This document shows positions 8,145 through 16,210 of a stretch of DNA of 56,660 nt, one piece after another. The stretch comes from Flavobacterium sp. ASW18X (GTDB lineage: Bacteria > Bacteroidota > Bacteroidia > Flavobacteriales > Flavobacteriaceae). The position numbers were made by a program, and so were the translations under genes. The notes below the pieces were generated by a model. The model was not told the DNA's origin. It did not search any database and worked only from the letters and a program-made list of their open reading frames with translations. The first letter of the stretch is position 1; every line of letters starts with the position of its first letter. The stretch covers positions 1 to 56,660 of the forward strand of contig NZ_SWKK01000025.1 of NCBI RefSeq assembly GCF_005144745.1, written 5' to 3'.

Positions 8145-9155
8145 ATGTACAATGCTAAGATAAAAGGGCTTGGGTTCTACGTCCCAGAAAATGTAGTAAC
8201 TAATGATGATTTGTCCAAAATCATGGACACTAGTGATGAATGGATTCAGGAGCGTACAGGGATTCAAGAACGGAGACACGTTGTAGGAGGTGGTGATACT
8301 ACAACTTCTATGGGTGTAAAAGCTGCAAAAGTTGCAATAGAACGGGCTGGCCTTGATAAAGACGATATAGATTTTATCATATTTGCTACCCTTAGTCCAG
8401 ACTATTATTTTCCTGGTCCAGGGGTGCTTGTGCAAAGAGACTTGGGTATTAAAACGGTTGGGGCATTAGATGTGCGTAACCAATGTTCTGGGTTTGTTTA
8501 CGCACTTTCTGTAGCGGACCAATATATAAAAAGTGGTATGTACAAAAACATTCTTGTGATTGGCTCAGAAGTACATAGCAAGGGGTTAGATATGACTACC
8601 CGTGGTAGAGGTGTTTCTGTGATTTTTGGAGACGGAGCTGGTGCTGCCGTGGTTAGTAGGGCAGAAGAAGGTAGTAAAAGTGGAATTTTATCTAGTCACT
8701 TGCACTCAGAAGGGCAACATGCGGAAGAATTATCTGTGATTGCGCCAGGTATGGGCAAAAGATGGGTGACAGATATCATTGCTGATAATGATACAGAAGA
8801 CACTTCTTACTTCCCGTACATGAACGGACAATTTGTTTTTAAAAATGCGGTAGTTAGGTTTAGTGAGGTAATTAAAGAGGGGTTAAAAGCAAACGATTTG
8901 CAACCGCAAGATATAGATATGTTAATTCCACACCAAGCAAATTTAAGGATTGCACAATTTGTGCAAAACAAATTTGGGCTAGCAGATGATCAGGTGTATA
9001 ATAATATTATGAGTTATGGTAATACAACAGCTGCTTCTATTCCAATTGCATTAACAGAAGCTTGGGAGCAAGGAAAAATTAAAGAAGGAGATTTAGTAGT
9101 GTTAGCTGCTTTTGGTAGTGGATTTACTTGGGGTAGTGTAATCTTACGTTGGTAA
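8145..9155 (+). CDS. fabH: 3-oxoacyl-ACP synthase III (FabH/KAS III family)
   Basis: A 336-residue thiolase-fold condensing enzyme that starts fatty-acid chains by condensing an acyl-CoA with malonyl-ACP. The catalytic triad is complete: Cys114 in RNQCSGF, His263 in PHQANLRIA and Asn293 in YGNTTAAS. The C-terminal GSGFTWGSVILRW is the usual FabH ending. ATG 8145 is preferred over the in-frame GTG 8139. TTG at 8047-8049 and TTAATTTGC at 8070-8078 look like its promoter. It stands alone, not in a fab cluster, so a specialised primer role (for example branched chains) or a secondary KAS III is possible. Confidence 0.92.
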   Translation: MYNAKIKGLGFYVPENVVTNDDLSKIMDTSDEWIQERTGIQERRHVVGGGDTTTSMGVKAAKVAIERAGLDKDDIDFIIFATLSPDYYFPGPGVLVQRDLGIKTVGALDVRNQCSGFVYALSVADQYIKSGMYKNILVIGSEVHSKGLDMTTRGRGVSVIFGDGAGAAVVSRAEEGSKSGILSSHLHSEGQHAEELSVIAPGMGKRWVTDIIADNDTEDTSYFPYMNGQFVFKNAVVRFSEVIKEGLKANDLQPQDIDMLIPHQANLRIAQFVQNKFGLADDQVYNNIMSYGNTTAASIPIALTEAWEQGKIKEGDLVVLAAFGSGFTWGSVILRW

Positions 9156-9164
9156 CAGAAAAAT

Positions 9165-9249
9165 GCCCTAGCTACAAATTGCTAGGGCAAGACAGACCTT
9201 TGGAAAAACTAACCAACCAAAAAACATTTCAAAGGTCGTTCCGTTTTTC
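9165..9249 (+). other. Two consecutive RNA hairpins after fabH
   Basis: The first stem is GCCCTAGC (9165-9172) with GCTAGGGC (9181-9188). The second is GACCTTTG (9195-9202) with CAAAGGTC (9230-9237), enclosing a 27-base unstructured A/C-rich loop and followed by GTTCCGTTTTTCT. The second hairpin may be the fabH terminator, although its loop is unusually long. The pair could also be a structured 3'UTR or a small RNA. Confidence 0.5.
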
Positions 9250-9336
9250 TGCTAACATTATTAACTTATATAATAGACTGTAAAAAAGGGTTAGATGTTA
9301 CAGTAAAACAAAAAAAAGAAATATCTGTAAAGAAGT

Positions 9337-9362
9337 AGCCCCGGGATTAACCGGGGCTTTTT
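9337..9362 (+). terminator. Rho-independent terminator
   Basis: Stem AGCCCCGG (9337-9344) with CCGGGGCT (9351-9358), six-base loop, then TTTTT. It lies 180 bp beyond fabH and 145 bp before the next gene, so it ends either fabH read-through or a short transcript from about 9240-9340. Confidence 0.85.
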
Positions 9363-9431
9363 ACATTGATAAGCTATACTAAACACTAACCATTAACTAT
9401 AAAAAATACAGTCTTACCAATGAGTTTGTAA

Positions 9432-9473
9432 CTTATATATTTTATAAGACGTAAGAATAAATGATTCGTTACG
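9432..9473. promoter_or_regulatory. Two adjacent palindromes upstream of the CoA-binding gene
   Basis: CTTATATATTTTATAAG (9432-9448, arms of 6) directly abuts CGTAAGAAT (9450-9458) / ATTCGTTACG (9464-9473), an inverted repeat with one unpaired base. They end 33 bp before the next start codon, a usual place for an operator. No regulator can be assigned. Confidence 0.35.
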
Positions 9474-9506
9474 ACTAAAAATTACAATTAACAGTATTTT
9501 AATATT

Positions 9507-9866
9507 ATGGAGACTACTTTAGTCTTTGGAGCCTCATTAAAACCTAATAGATATAGCAATATGGCTATTAAAAGGCTTCAAGAAAAAAATGTGCCGACAG
9601 TAGCTTATGGTCTGAAGGCTGGTTTGGTTCATTCTATACAAATTACGACCAATTTGGCGGAAATTCCAAAAATTGATGTGGTTACTTTGTACATAAATCC
9701 GAGCCGTCAGAAAGAATTTTACCAAGATATCATCAACCTAGAACCTAGAAAAGTAATATTCAATCCAGGTACGGAAAATCCAGAATTCTATGAGCTTCTT
9801 AAAGTTCATGGGATAGAGGTGCAGGTTGCTTGCACCTTGGTTTTGTTAGCTACAAATCAATATTAA
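9507..9866 (+). CDS. CoA-binding domain protein (CoA_binding_2 family)
   Basis: A 119-residue single-domain Rossmann protein of the CoA_binding_2 family, related to the nucleotide-binding domain of succinyl-CoA synthetase. The N-terminal [16 protein letters not shown] (5-20) is the characteristic nucleotide-binding turn with the SxxPxRxS-type pattern, and [10 protein letters not shown] follows at about 84-93. The function in bacteria is not defined. The gene ends in a 4-bp overlap with the convergent symporter gene, with no terminator between them. Confidence 0.85.
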   Translation: METTLVFGASLKPNRYSNMAIKRLQEKNVPTVAYGLKAGLVHSIQITTNLAEIPKIDVVTLYINPSRQKEFYQDIINLEPRKVIFNPGTENPEFYELLKVHGIEVQVACTLVLLATNQY

Positions 9867-11323
9867 GCAGGTTTTTTAATGGCATAAAGACCAATAAACG
9901 TTAAAAGGCCATTAAGTGGTAGCAATTCGTAACCCAGAACATAACCACCTAAATGCTTAGGGTCTATGGCGGCAATAGAGCTAATAATTATTACAGAAAC
10001 TATGGCTACTACCCAAACCCACTTATCGTGTATTTGGTAGTTGGTAAATATTCCAAAGGCAAACAAACCAAGTAATGGCCCATACGTATATCCAGCTACG
10101 GTAAGTAAGCTGTCTATAACATTGCTGTTTAAGATGTATTTAAATGCAATGATAACAATGACTAGGGCTAAGCTCATATAAATGTGGGTTTGTTTTCTTA
10201 CCTTCTTCTGCTTTGCTTCTGTTTTTTTGTCAATTTTTAAAAAATCTACACAAAACGAAGTAGTTAAAGAAGTTAGAGCGCTATCTGCGCTAGAATAAGC
10301 AGCGGCAATTAATCCTAGCATAAAAGTAATGCTGAGTACTAACCCTAAGCCAGAATTGAGTGCTATCTCTGGGAATAGCAAATCTGTCTTTGGATTGCCA
10401 TCTAATAGCGGTAAGCTTATGTTGTTGTGGCCTGCATATATAAATAAAAGAGCACCTAACAACATAAACATAAAAGTAACGCCTACTAGGACAATGCTAA
10501 AAGAAACCATGTTTTTCTGTGCATCTTTTAAGTTTTTGCAAGTAAGGTTTTTTTGCATCATATCTTGATCTAAACCTGTCATGCAAATGGTGATGAACAT
10601 ACCGCCAAGGAACGATTTTAAAAAATGATTCTTCGCTTTAAAATTGTCTGTAAATACAATTCTACTGTAATTTTTAAATTCTTCTGAAGATAGAAAATCA
10701 CTGAACGTCCAGTTTAATTTGTCTAGAATAAGAAGTATTGATAGCAACACTGCAATAATCATAAAAGAGGTTTGTAGTGTGTCTGTCCAAACTATTGTTT
10801 TTATTCCCCCTTTATTGGTGTAAATCCAAATGAGTAAAACAGAAAGAATTACTGTAATTTCAAAAGGTATGTGGAAGGCGTCAAAAACAAATTGCTGCAG
10901 TACTATAGCTACTAAAAACAGTCTAAAGGCTGCGCCCAGTACACGAGAAATAAAGAAGAAAAATGCTCCCGTTTTATGGCTGGTGGGTCCAAATCGTTCT
11001 AAAAGATACTCATAAATGGAGGTTAAATTAAGTCTGTAATAAATAGGTAAAAGCACAAAAGCGACAACAAAGTAACCTACTAAATAGCCAAAAACTACCT
11101 GCATGTAACTAAATTGTGAGCTATCTACCCAGCCAGGTACAGATATAAAGGTGACTCCAGATAAAGAGGCGCCAACCATGCCAAAAGCAACCAAATACCA
11201 AGGAGATTGCCTACCAGCTTTAAAAAAATCAGCATTACTATCATTCTTACCTGTAAAATAAGATATGCTCATAAGAACAAGAAAGTACCCAGCTATTAGG
11301 ATGAGGATTTGGATAGCACTCAT
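9863..11323 (-). CDS. Sodium:solute symporter (SSS family)
   Basis: A 486-residue inner-membrane protein with about 13 hydrophobic helices, matching the SSS family that imports sugars, amino acids, nucleosides or similar solutes with sodium. The N-terminal [25 protein letters not shown] region (about residues 32-56) is the family signature around helix 1-2. [18 protein letters not shown] (about 340-357) corresponds to the sodium-binding Ser/Thr region of helix 8. The gene is single, so the substrate is not indicated. Downstream it overlaps the convergent CoA-binding gene by 4 bp. Confidence 0.88.
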   Translation of the reverse strand: MSAIQILILIAGYFLVLMSISYFTGKNDSNADFFKAGRQSPWYLVAFGMVGASLSGVTFISVPGWVDSSQFSYMQVVFGYLVGYFVVAFVLLPIYYRLNLTSIYEYLLERFGPTSHKTGAFFFFISRVLGAAFRLFLVAIVLQQFVFDAFHIPFEITVILSVLLIWIYTNKGGIKTIVWTDTLQTSFMIIAVLLSILLILDKLNWTFSDFLSSEEFKNYSRIVFTDNFKAKNHFLKSFLGGMFITICMTGLDQDMMQKNLTCKNLKDAQKNMVSFSIVLVGVTFMFMLLGALLFIYAGHNNISLPLLDGNPKTDLLFPEIALNSGLGLVLSITFMLGLIAAAYSSADSALTSLTTSFCVDFLKIDKKTEAKQKKVRKQTHIYMSLALVIVIIAFKYILNSNVIDSLLTVAGYTYGPLLGLFAFGIFTNYQIHDKWVWVVAIVSVIIISSIAAIDPKHLGGYVLGYELLPLNGLLTFIGLYAIKKPA

Positions 11324-11354
11324 AAAATTGGATTAAAATACAAAGAACAACAAC

Positions 11355-11383
11355 TTTGAGCAGAAGATAAAATCGTAATTTTG
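11355..11383 (+). promoter_or_regulatory. Promoter of recR (near-consensus)
   Basis: TTTG at 11355-11358, 17-base spacer, and TAATTTTG (11376-11383, followed by C) match the Bacteroidota -33/-7 pair very well. The recR ATG begins only 5 bases after the -7 box, so the transcript should start at or within a few bases of the start codon. Confidence 0.7.
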
Positions 11384-11387
11384 CAAT

Positions 11388-12008
11388 ATGGAATTTTCGT
11401 CTAAATTGTTGGAGAATGCGGTGTACGAGATGTCTCAATTACCCGGTATTGGTAAGCGAACTGCCTTAAGATTGGTGTTGCATTTATTAAGGCAGCCAGA
11501 GCAGCAAACCTACCATTTAGCAAATGCTATAGTTAAGTTAAAAGACGAAATTAATTTTTGTAAAAATTGTAATAATATATCGGATACAGTACTATGTGAA
11601 ATTTGCGCAAACCCAAAAAGGGAAGCTTCAATTATATGCGTAGTAGAGGATATTAGAGATGTTATGGCAATAGAGAATACGTCTCAATTTTTAGGGCATT
11701 ACCATGTATTGGGCGGTAAAATTTCTCCTATGGAAGGGATTGGGCCACAAGACTTATCCATTATTCCTTTAATTAACAAAGTTAAAGAAGGTAAGGTAGC
11801 CGAGCTCATTTTTGCATTAAGTGCATCAATGGAAGGAGATACCACCAATTTTTACATTTATAAGCAGTTAGAGGGTTTAACGGTTAAAACATCTACCATT
11901 GCTAGAGGGATTGCTGTTGGGGACGAATTAGAATATGCAGATGAAGTTACTCTAGGAAGAAGCATCTTAAATAGAATACCTTACGAAAATTCCTTAAAGA
12001 CAAATTAA
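11388..12008 (+). CDS. recR: Recombination protein RecR
   Basis: A 206-residue RecR, which acts with RecO and RecF to load RecA at single-strand gaps. The N-terminal helix-hairpin-helix [20 protein letters not shown] (about 15-34) is followed by a four-Cys zinc finger ([16 protein letters not shown], about 57-72). A Toprim domain starts at [14 protein letters not shown], and a Walker-like C-terminal stretch closes the protein. The start is fixed by the conserved N-terminus and leaves almost no 5' leader after the promoter. It is followed by the E2 gene with its own -7 box, so recR may be transcribed alone. Confidence 0.96.
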   Translation: MEFSSKLLENAVYEMSQLPGIGKRTALRLVLHLLRQPEQQTYHLANAIVKLKDEINFCKNCNNISDTVLCEICANPKREASIICVVEDIRDVMAIENTSQFLGHYHVLGGKISPMEGIGPQDLSIIPLINKVKEGKVAELIFALSASMEGDTTNFYIYKQLEGLTVKTSTIARGIAVGDELEYADEVTLGRSILNRIPYENSLKTN

Positions 12009-12052
12009 TATGCACTGCATAATAAAATAGGGATTTAATTGTTATTTTTGCA

Positions 12053-12060
12053 AAATAAAA
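12053..12060 (+). promoter_or_regulatory. -7 promoter box of the E2 gene
   Basis: TATTTTTG followed by C, an exact TAnnTTTG match, lies 27 bp before the E2 start codon. No clear -33 TTTG is seen at the right distance. Confidence 0.5.
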
Positions 12061-12087
12061 GGACTCAAACACACTCTTATTAAGAAT

Positions 12088-13431
12088 ATGTCAAAATTTG
12101 AATTGAAATTACCGCAAATGGGGGAGAGTGTTGCAGAAGCAACATTGACCTCTTGGTTAAAAGAAGTAGGGGATACTATAGAAATGGACGAGGCTGTTTT
12201 TGAAGTAGCAACGGACAAGGTAGACTCAGAGGTGCCTTCTGAGGTAGAAGGCATTTTGGTAGAAAAGAAATTTGATGTAGACGATGTTGTAAAAGTAGGG
12301 GATGTTGTTGCAATTATAGAAATTGAGGGTGAAGGTGCTGTAGCGATTACTGCGGCAGCAGTGGAAGAAGAACCTGCACTGGAAAAAGAAGCAGCGGTTT
12401 TAGAAGAGCAGATAAACCATGTTAAAAATGATGTATCTCCTGCTGGTGAAGAAGTATCATCTTCAGATAGGTTTTATAGTCCATTAGTAAAAAATATAGC
12501 TAAAGAAGAAGGTGTTTCTTTGGCAGAATTAGATGCTATAGAAGGAACGGGATTAGAGGGTCGTGTAACTAAAAATGATATTTTAGATTACGTGGCACAA
12601 CGTACTTCTGGTGGTGCCATAGCGGAGCCGATAGTACCTCCGAAACAAGAAGCTCAAGTTTTAAAAGAACCAAAAACAGCTTCTGCACCTGCTGCCAAAG
12701 CTACTCCTGTAATAGCTAAGGATGGAGATGAGCTTATACCTTTAAGTAGAATGGGTAAGCTAATTGCACACCATATGGCAGAAAGCGTGTCTACCTCCGC
12801 TCATGTGCAAAGTTTTATAGAGGTAGATGTTACCAATGTGGTCAATTGGAGAAATAAGGTTAAAAATGAATTCCAAAAAAGAGAAGGAGAAAAGTTAACT
12901 TTTACACCCATCTTTATGGAGGCTATAGCAATGGCACTTAAGAAATATCCATTGATGAATATAAGTTTAGATGGGGATACCGTTGTTAAAAAGCGTAATA
13001 TTAATTTAGGTATGGCTGCCGCTCTGCCAGATGGTAATTTAATTGTTCCTGTAATTAAAAATGCAGACCAGTTGAATTTGGTAGGCATGGCAAAGATGGT
13101 GAATGATTTGGCTAACAGAGCCAGAGCTAACAAATTAAAGCCAGATGAGGTTAAAGATGGCACCTACACCGTTACAAACATTGGTAGTTTTGGTAGTGTT
13201 TTTGGAACGCCAATCATCAATCAGCCACAAGTGGGGATTTTAGCCTTAGGAGCAATTAGGAAAATTCCATCGGTAATAGAAACACCAGAAGGGGACTTAA
13301 TAGGTGTACGTAGTAAAATGTATCTATCACACAGTTATGACCATAGGGTGGTAAACGGTGCTTTAGGAGGTATGTTTGTTAAAGCGGTAGCAGATTACCT
13401 AGAAGCCTGGGATATTAATAGGGAAATCTAG
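12088..13431 (+). CDS. 2-oxoacid dehydrogenase E2 component (dihydrolipoamide acyltransferase)
   Basis: A 447-residue core subunit of a 2-oxoacid dehydrogenase complex. It carries one lipoyl domain (1-78, with Lys44 in ATDKVDSEVPSE as the lipoylation site) and an Ala/Glu-rich linker. A peripheral subunit-binding domain (about 130-172) and the catalytic acyltransferase domain with the DHR motif (418-420, active-site His419) follow. One lipoyl domain and the general pattern fit the branched-chain complex (BkdB) or 2-oxoglutarate complex (SucB) better than pyruvate dehydrogenase. BkdB is my preference, but the E1 and E3 genes are not in the window to confirm it. Confidence 0.9.
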   Translation: MSKFELKLPQMGESVAEATLTSWLKEVGDTIEMDEAVFEVATDKVDSEVPSEVEGILVEKKFDVDDVVKVGDVVAIIEIEGEGAVAITAAAVEEEPALEKEAAVLEEQINHVKNDVSPAGEEVSSSDRFYSPLVKNIAKEEGVSLAELDAIEGTGLEGRVTKNDILDYVAQRTSGGAIAEPIVPPKQEAQVLKEPKTASAPAAKATPVIAKDGDELIPLSRMGKLIAHHMAESVSTSAHVQSFIEVDVTNVVNWRNKVKNEFQKREGEKLTFTPIFMEAIAMALKKYPLMNISLDGDTVVKKRNINLGMAAALPDGNLIVPVIKNADQLNLVGMAKMVNDLANRARANKLKPDEVKDGTYTVTNIGSFGSVFGTPIINQPQVGILALGAIRKIPSVIETPEGDLIGVRSKMYLSHSYDHRVVNGALGGMFVKAVADYLEAWDINREI

Positions 13432-13450
13432 GCTTTCTTAGAAAAGCCAG

Positions 13451-13458
13451 TATCTTTG
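13451..13458 (+). promoter_or_regulatory. -7 promoter box of the exonuclease operon
   Basis: TATCTTTG followed by CG matches TAnnTTTG and lies 22 bp before the exonuclease start. It is the only promoter-like box seen for the four tightly packed genes that follow. Confidence 0.5.
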
Positions 13459-13480
13459 CGCCCCAACGTAAGCAAAGTTT

Positions 13481-14257
13481 ATGGAATTAAAATTAGCTAA
13501 ACCCATTTGTTTTTTCGATTTAGAAACTACAGGAACAAATGTGGCAAAGGACCGTATTGTAGAAATTTCAATATTAAAGGTTTTTCCTAACGGTAATAAA
13601 GAAAGTAAAACTTGGCTGGTAAATCCAGAAATGGAAATACCAGCAGAAGTAGTTGCGGTACATGGTATTTCTAATGATAAAGTGGCTCATGAGCCAACAT
13701 TTAAACAATTATCAAAAGAAATCTATAATATGATTAAGGATAGTGATTTAGCCGGATTTAATTCGGATAGATTTGATATTCCTTTATTAGCAGAAGAAAT
13801 GCTACGCGCAGAAGTAGATTTTGATATGAAGCATATGGTTTCTGTAGATGTGCAAACCATTTTTCATAAAATGGAGCAAAGAACATTGTCTGCGGCATAT
13901 AAATTTTACTGCAACAAATCTTTAGAAGATGCTCATAGTGCGGCAGCAGATACCAATGCAACCTATGAGGTGCTTTTAGCACAATTAGACCGTTATCCAG
14001 AGCTGGAAAATAATATCAAAAAACTTTCAGAATTTACAACTAGAAGAAAAGCGCTTGATTTTGCAGGTTTTATAGCAAAAGACAAAAAAGGTGAACCAAT
14101 CTTTACCTTTGGTAAGCATAAAAACAAAAAAGTAGAAGAGGTTTTAGAAAAAGAACCTGGCTATTATGGTTGGATTATGAATGCAGACTTTCCATTGTAT
14201 ACCAAAAAAGTTTTAACGCAGTTAAAATTGAGCAAACTAAACAATAAGTTGTCTTAA
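13481..14257 (+). CDS. DEDDh 3'-5' exonuclease (DnaQ/ExoX-like)
   Basis: A 258-residue exonuclease of the DnaQ superfamily. Catalytic acidic residues sit in FFDLETTG (Asp13, Glu15), in the AGFNSDRFDIPLL motif, and in DAHSAAADTNATYE, which supplies the general-base His and the last Asp. The C-terminal 55 residues (IFTFGKHKNKKVEEVLEKEP region) match the ExoX-like C-terminal domain found in this family. It probably trims DNA ends in repair or proofreads for a polymerase. The stop codon overlaps the next start by one base (TAATG), pointing to translational coupling. Confidence 0.88.
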   Translation: MELKLAKPICFFDLETTGTNVAKDRIVEISILKVFPNGNKESKTWLVNPEMEIPAEVVAVHGISNDKVAHEPTFKQLSKEIYNMIKDSDLAGFNSDRFDIPLLAEEMLRAEVDFDMKHMVSVDVQTIFHKMEQRTLSAAYKFYCNKSLEDAHSAAADTNATYEVLLAQLDRYPELENNIKKLSEFTTRRKALDFAGFIAKDKKGEPIFTFGKHKNKKVEEVLEKEPGYYGWIMNADFPLYTKKVLTQLKLSKLNNKLS

Positions 14258-15168
14258 TGCGTTTGTTTTGGTTTTTTTTGCTTTGTAGTGTAGCAATTAC
14301 AGGACAAGAAGTAGATTTTGAGGGTTATATTAAAGATGTAGATACAAAAGAGCCAATACCTTTTGTAAATATAAGTTTTTTAAACACCTTAGTCGGTACT
14401 TCAACTGATGAAGCAGGCCATTTTTTATTGACTATTCCTGAGCCTGTTTTGCAAAAGCAAGTGCATATATCTTCTATAGGTTATAAAGATACTATAGTAG
14501 CAGCAAATACTATTTTTCTAAAGAAAGGCTTTTACATAAAGGCAGAAGCGATGGCTTTAGAAGAGGTGGTCTTGGCAGAAGATTTTGGGGATAGTAAGGT
14601 ATTAAATCCCGTAAGTAGCTATAGCATCACAAGCGGTTTTGATGCTTCCTCTACTCCTTGGATTCTAGCACTTTACTTTCCAAACATTGGTGCGGCAAAA
14701 AAATATCTAGAAAAAGTAACTATTTTTTTCAGAGATAAAAACGAGTTCACCCGAGACCGAGCAAAATTTAGGTTAAGGTTTTTTGGGGTAGACCCAATTA
14801 CTAAAGAGCCAACCGTAGACTTAACCCGTAAAAGTTTGGTTTTAGAAGCGGTAAAAGGAAAAGAATTTACAGCGATAGATGTGACTGCTATGAAGTTGAA
14901 AATGCCAAAAGAAGGGGTTTATGTGGGGTTAGAGTGGCTCTTTATACCTTACAATTGGTATAAAAAGGATGAAAAAGATAATATTACCAATAAACCAAGA
15001 ATAGAAGATAGGTTTGCTCCAACTTTTGGCGGTGTTTACACTACCAATAGCAATTATAAAGTGTATGTTTATGGTATGGGAGCATGGAGGCCTTTTGATG
15101 TAAAAGCAAGAGGCAATAGTCAGCATTTTATCCCAGCGGTGAGTTTAAAAATTGGTCAAAAACTATAA
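14257..15168 (+). CDS. Secreted protein with CarboxypepD_reg-like domain
   Basis: A 303-residue exported protein. It has a signal peptide of about 16 residues (ending AITGQ), then a CarboxypepD_reg-like beta-sandwich at about 20-95, marked by GYIKDVDTKEPIPFVNIS and TSTDEAGHFLL. The rest, about 200 residues, is a conserved flavobacterial region of unknown role, predicted beta-rich. These domains occur in TonB-linked receptors and surface proteins of Bacteroidota, and here no barrel follows. It overlaps the exonuclease stop by one base and precedes the FAH gene by 12 bp, so it belongs to the same operon although the functions seem unrelated. Confidence 0.75.
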   Translation: MRLFWFFLLCSVAITGQEVDFEGYIKDVDTKEPIPFVNISFLNTLVGTSTDEAGHFLLTIPEPVLQKQVHISSIGYKDTIVAANTIFLKKGFYIKAEAMALEEVVLAEDFGDSKVLNPVSSYSITSGFDASSTPWILALYFPNIGAAKKYLEKVTIFFRDKNEFTRDRAKFRLRFFGVDPITKEPTVDLTRKSLVLEAVKGKEFTAIDVTAMKLKMPKEGVYVGLEWLFIPYNWYKKDEKDNITNKPRIEDRFAPTFGGVYTTNSNYKVYVYGMGAWRPFDVKARGNSQHFIPAVSLKIGQKL

Positions 15169-15180
15169 TGCTTTTTAGCT

Positions 15181-15792
15181 ATGAAATTAATTTGCATAGG
15201 CAGAAATTATGCTGCGCATATAGATGAGCTTAATAACGAACGTCCTACGGAACCAGTGGTGTTTATAAAACCAGATTCTGCTGTTTTGCCTAAGGAACAA
15301 GATTTTTATATTCCAGAGTTTTCATCAGATATACACTATGAAGTGGAAGTTTTGGTGAAAATTAAAAAGGTGGGAAAGCACATAGACCAAAAATTTGCGC
15401 ATAAGTATTATGATGAAGTAAGTTTGGGTATAGATTTTACAGCAAGAGACCTACAATCAAAGCTTAAAGAAAAAGGATTGCCTTGGGAAAAAGCTAAGGG
15501 TTTTGATGGTGCTGCAGTAATAGGGAAATGGTTGCCTAAAGAAAAATTTAAGAATTTAAACAATCTTAAATTTTCTTTACATAAAAACGATACGTTAGTC
15601 CAAGACGGAGATACTGCCTTGATGCTTTGGAAAATAGATGAGCTTATTGCGTATGTATCTTCCTATTTTATGCTTAAAAAAGGAGATGTAATCTTTACGG
15701 GAACGCCAGCAGGTGTTGGAAAAGTCTTGCCTAATGATTACCTTGACGGTTATATAGAAAATGACCAAATTTTTTCAATCAACATAAAATAA
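15181..15792 (+). CDS. Fumarylacetoacetate hydrolase family protein
   Basis: A 203-residue FAH-fold enzyme, a family acting on 2-oxo or 1,3-dicarbonyl acids (acylpyruvate hydrolase, oxaloacetate decarboxylase and hydratases). The N-terminus KLICIGRNYAAHIDELNN is typical of the small FAHD1/YcgM group. Metal ligands are seen in HYEVEVLVKI and in GIDFTARDLQ, and the GTPAGVGKV turn completes the site. Oxaloacetate decarboxylase or acylpyruvase activity is the most likely assignment by group. The stop overlaps the Hpt gene start by one base. Confidence 0.85.
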   Translation: MKLICIGRNYAAHIDELNNERPTEPVVFIKPDSAVLPKEQDFYIPEFSSDIHYEVEVLVKIKKVGKHIDQKFAHKYYDEVSLGIDFTARDLQSKLKEKGLPWEKAKGFDGAAVIGKWLPKEKFKNLNNLKFSLHKNDTLVQDGDTALMLWKIDELIAYVSSYFMLKKGDVIFTGTPAGVGKVLPNDYLDGYIENDQIFSINIK

Positions 15793-16130
15793 TGATTTAT
15801 AGTCTAGATAAGATTAACGAGATGGCGGATGGCGATCAAGACTTCGTAGTCTCCGTAATTTCGGTTTTTCTAGAAGAAGTGCCGTCTGATGTAGCTGCTC
15901 TAGAAAACGCTATTGCTGCAAAAGATTACGAACAGATTCGTAAAATGGCACATAAAATCAAGCCCAATGTAGACCTGCTTGGTATGGAACAAACTCGTGC
16001 TAATGCTTTAGATTTAGAAACCTTAGGCAAGAATCAGGGGGACATGGACGAAATCGAAAAAAAGTTCCCAATGCTAAAATTAGATATTGAGCAGGTAATT
16101 GGTGAGCTAAAAACAGATTTTAAACTCTAG
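15792..16130 (+). CDS. Stand-alone Hpt (histidine phosphotransfer) protein
   Basis: A 112-residue four-helix Hpt domain with the phospho-accepting His54 in MAHKIKPNVDLLGM. Hpt proteins pass phosphate between a hybrid histidine kinase and a response regulator in a phosphorelay. No kinase or receiver gene is next to it. It is the last gene of the exonuclease operon and is coupled to the FAH gene by a one-base overlap. Its phosphorelay partners must be elsewhere in the genome. Confidence 0.85.
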   Translation: MIYSLDKINEMADGDQDFVVSVISVFLEEVPSDVAALENAIAAKDYEQIRKMAHKIKPNVDLLGMEQTRANALDLETLGKNQGDMDEIEKKFPMLKLDIEQVIGELKTDFKL

Positions 16131-16160
16131 TTAAAGTAAAATAACCCCGTCGTTTTTTCT

Positions 16161-16168
16161 TAATTTTG
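16161..16168 (+). promoter_or_regulatory. -7 promoter box of cinA
   Basis: TAATTTTG followed by CA matches TAnnTTTG exactly, 42 bp before the cinA start codon. No good -33 element is visible. Confidence 0.5.
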
Positions 16169-16210
16169 CATGCTTAAAAGCTGGTTTATCTGGCAATTAA
16201 CGTAAGTATT

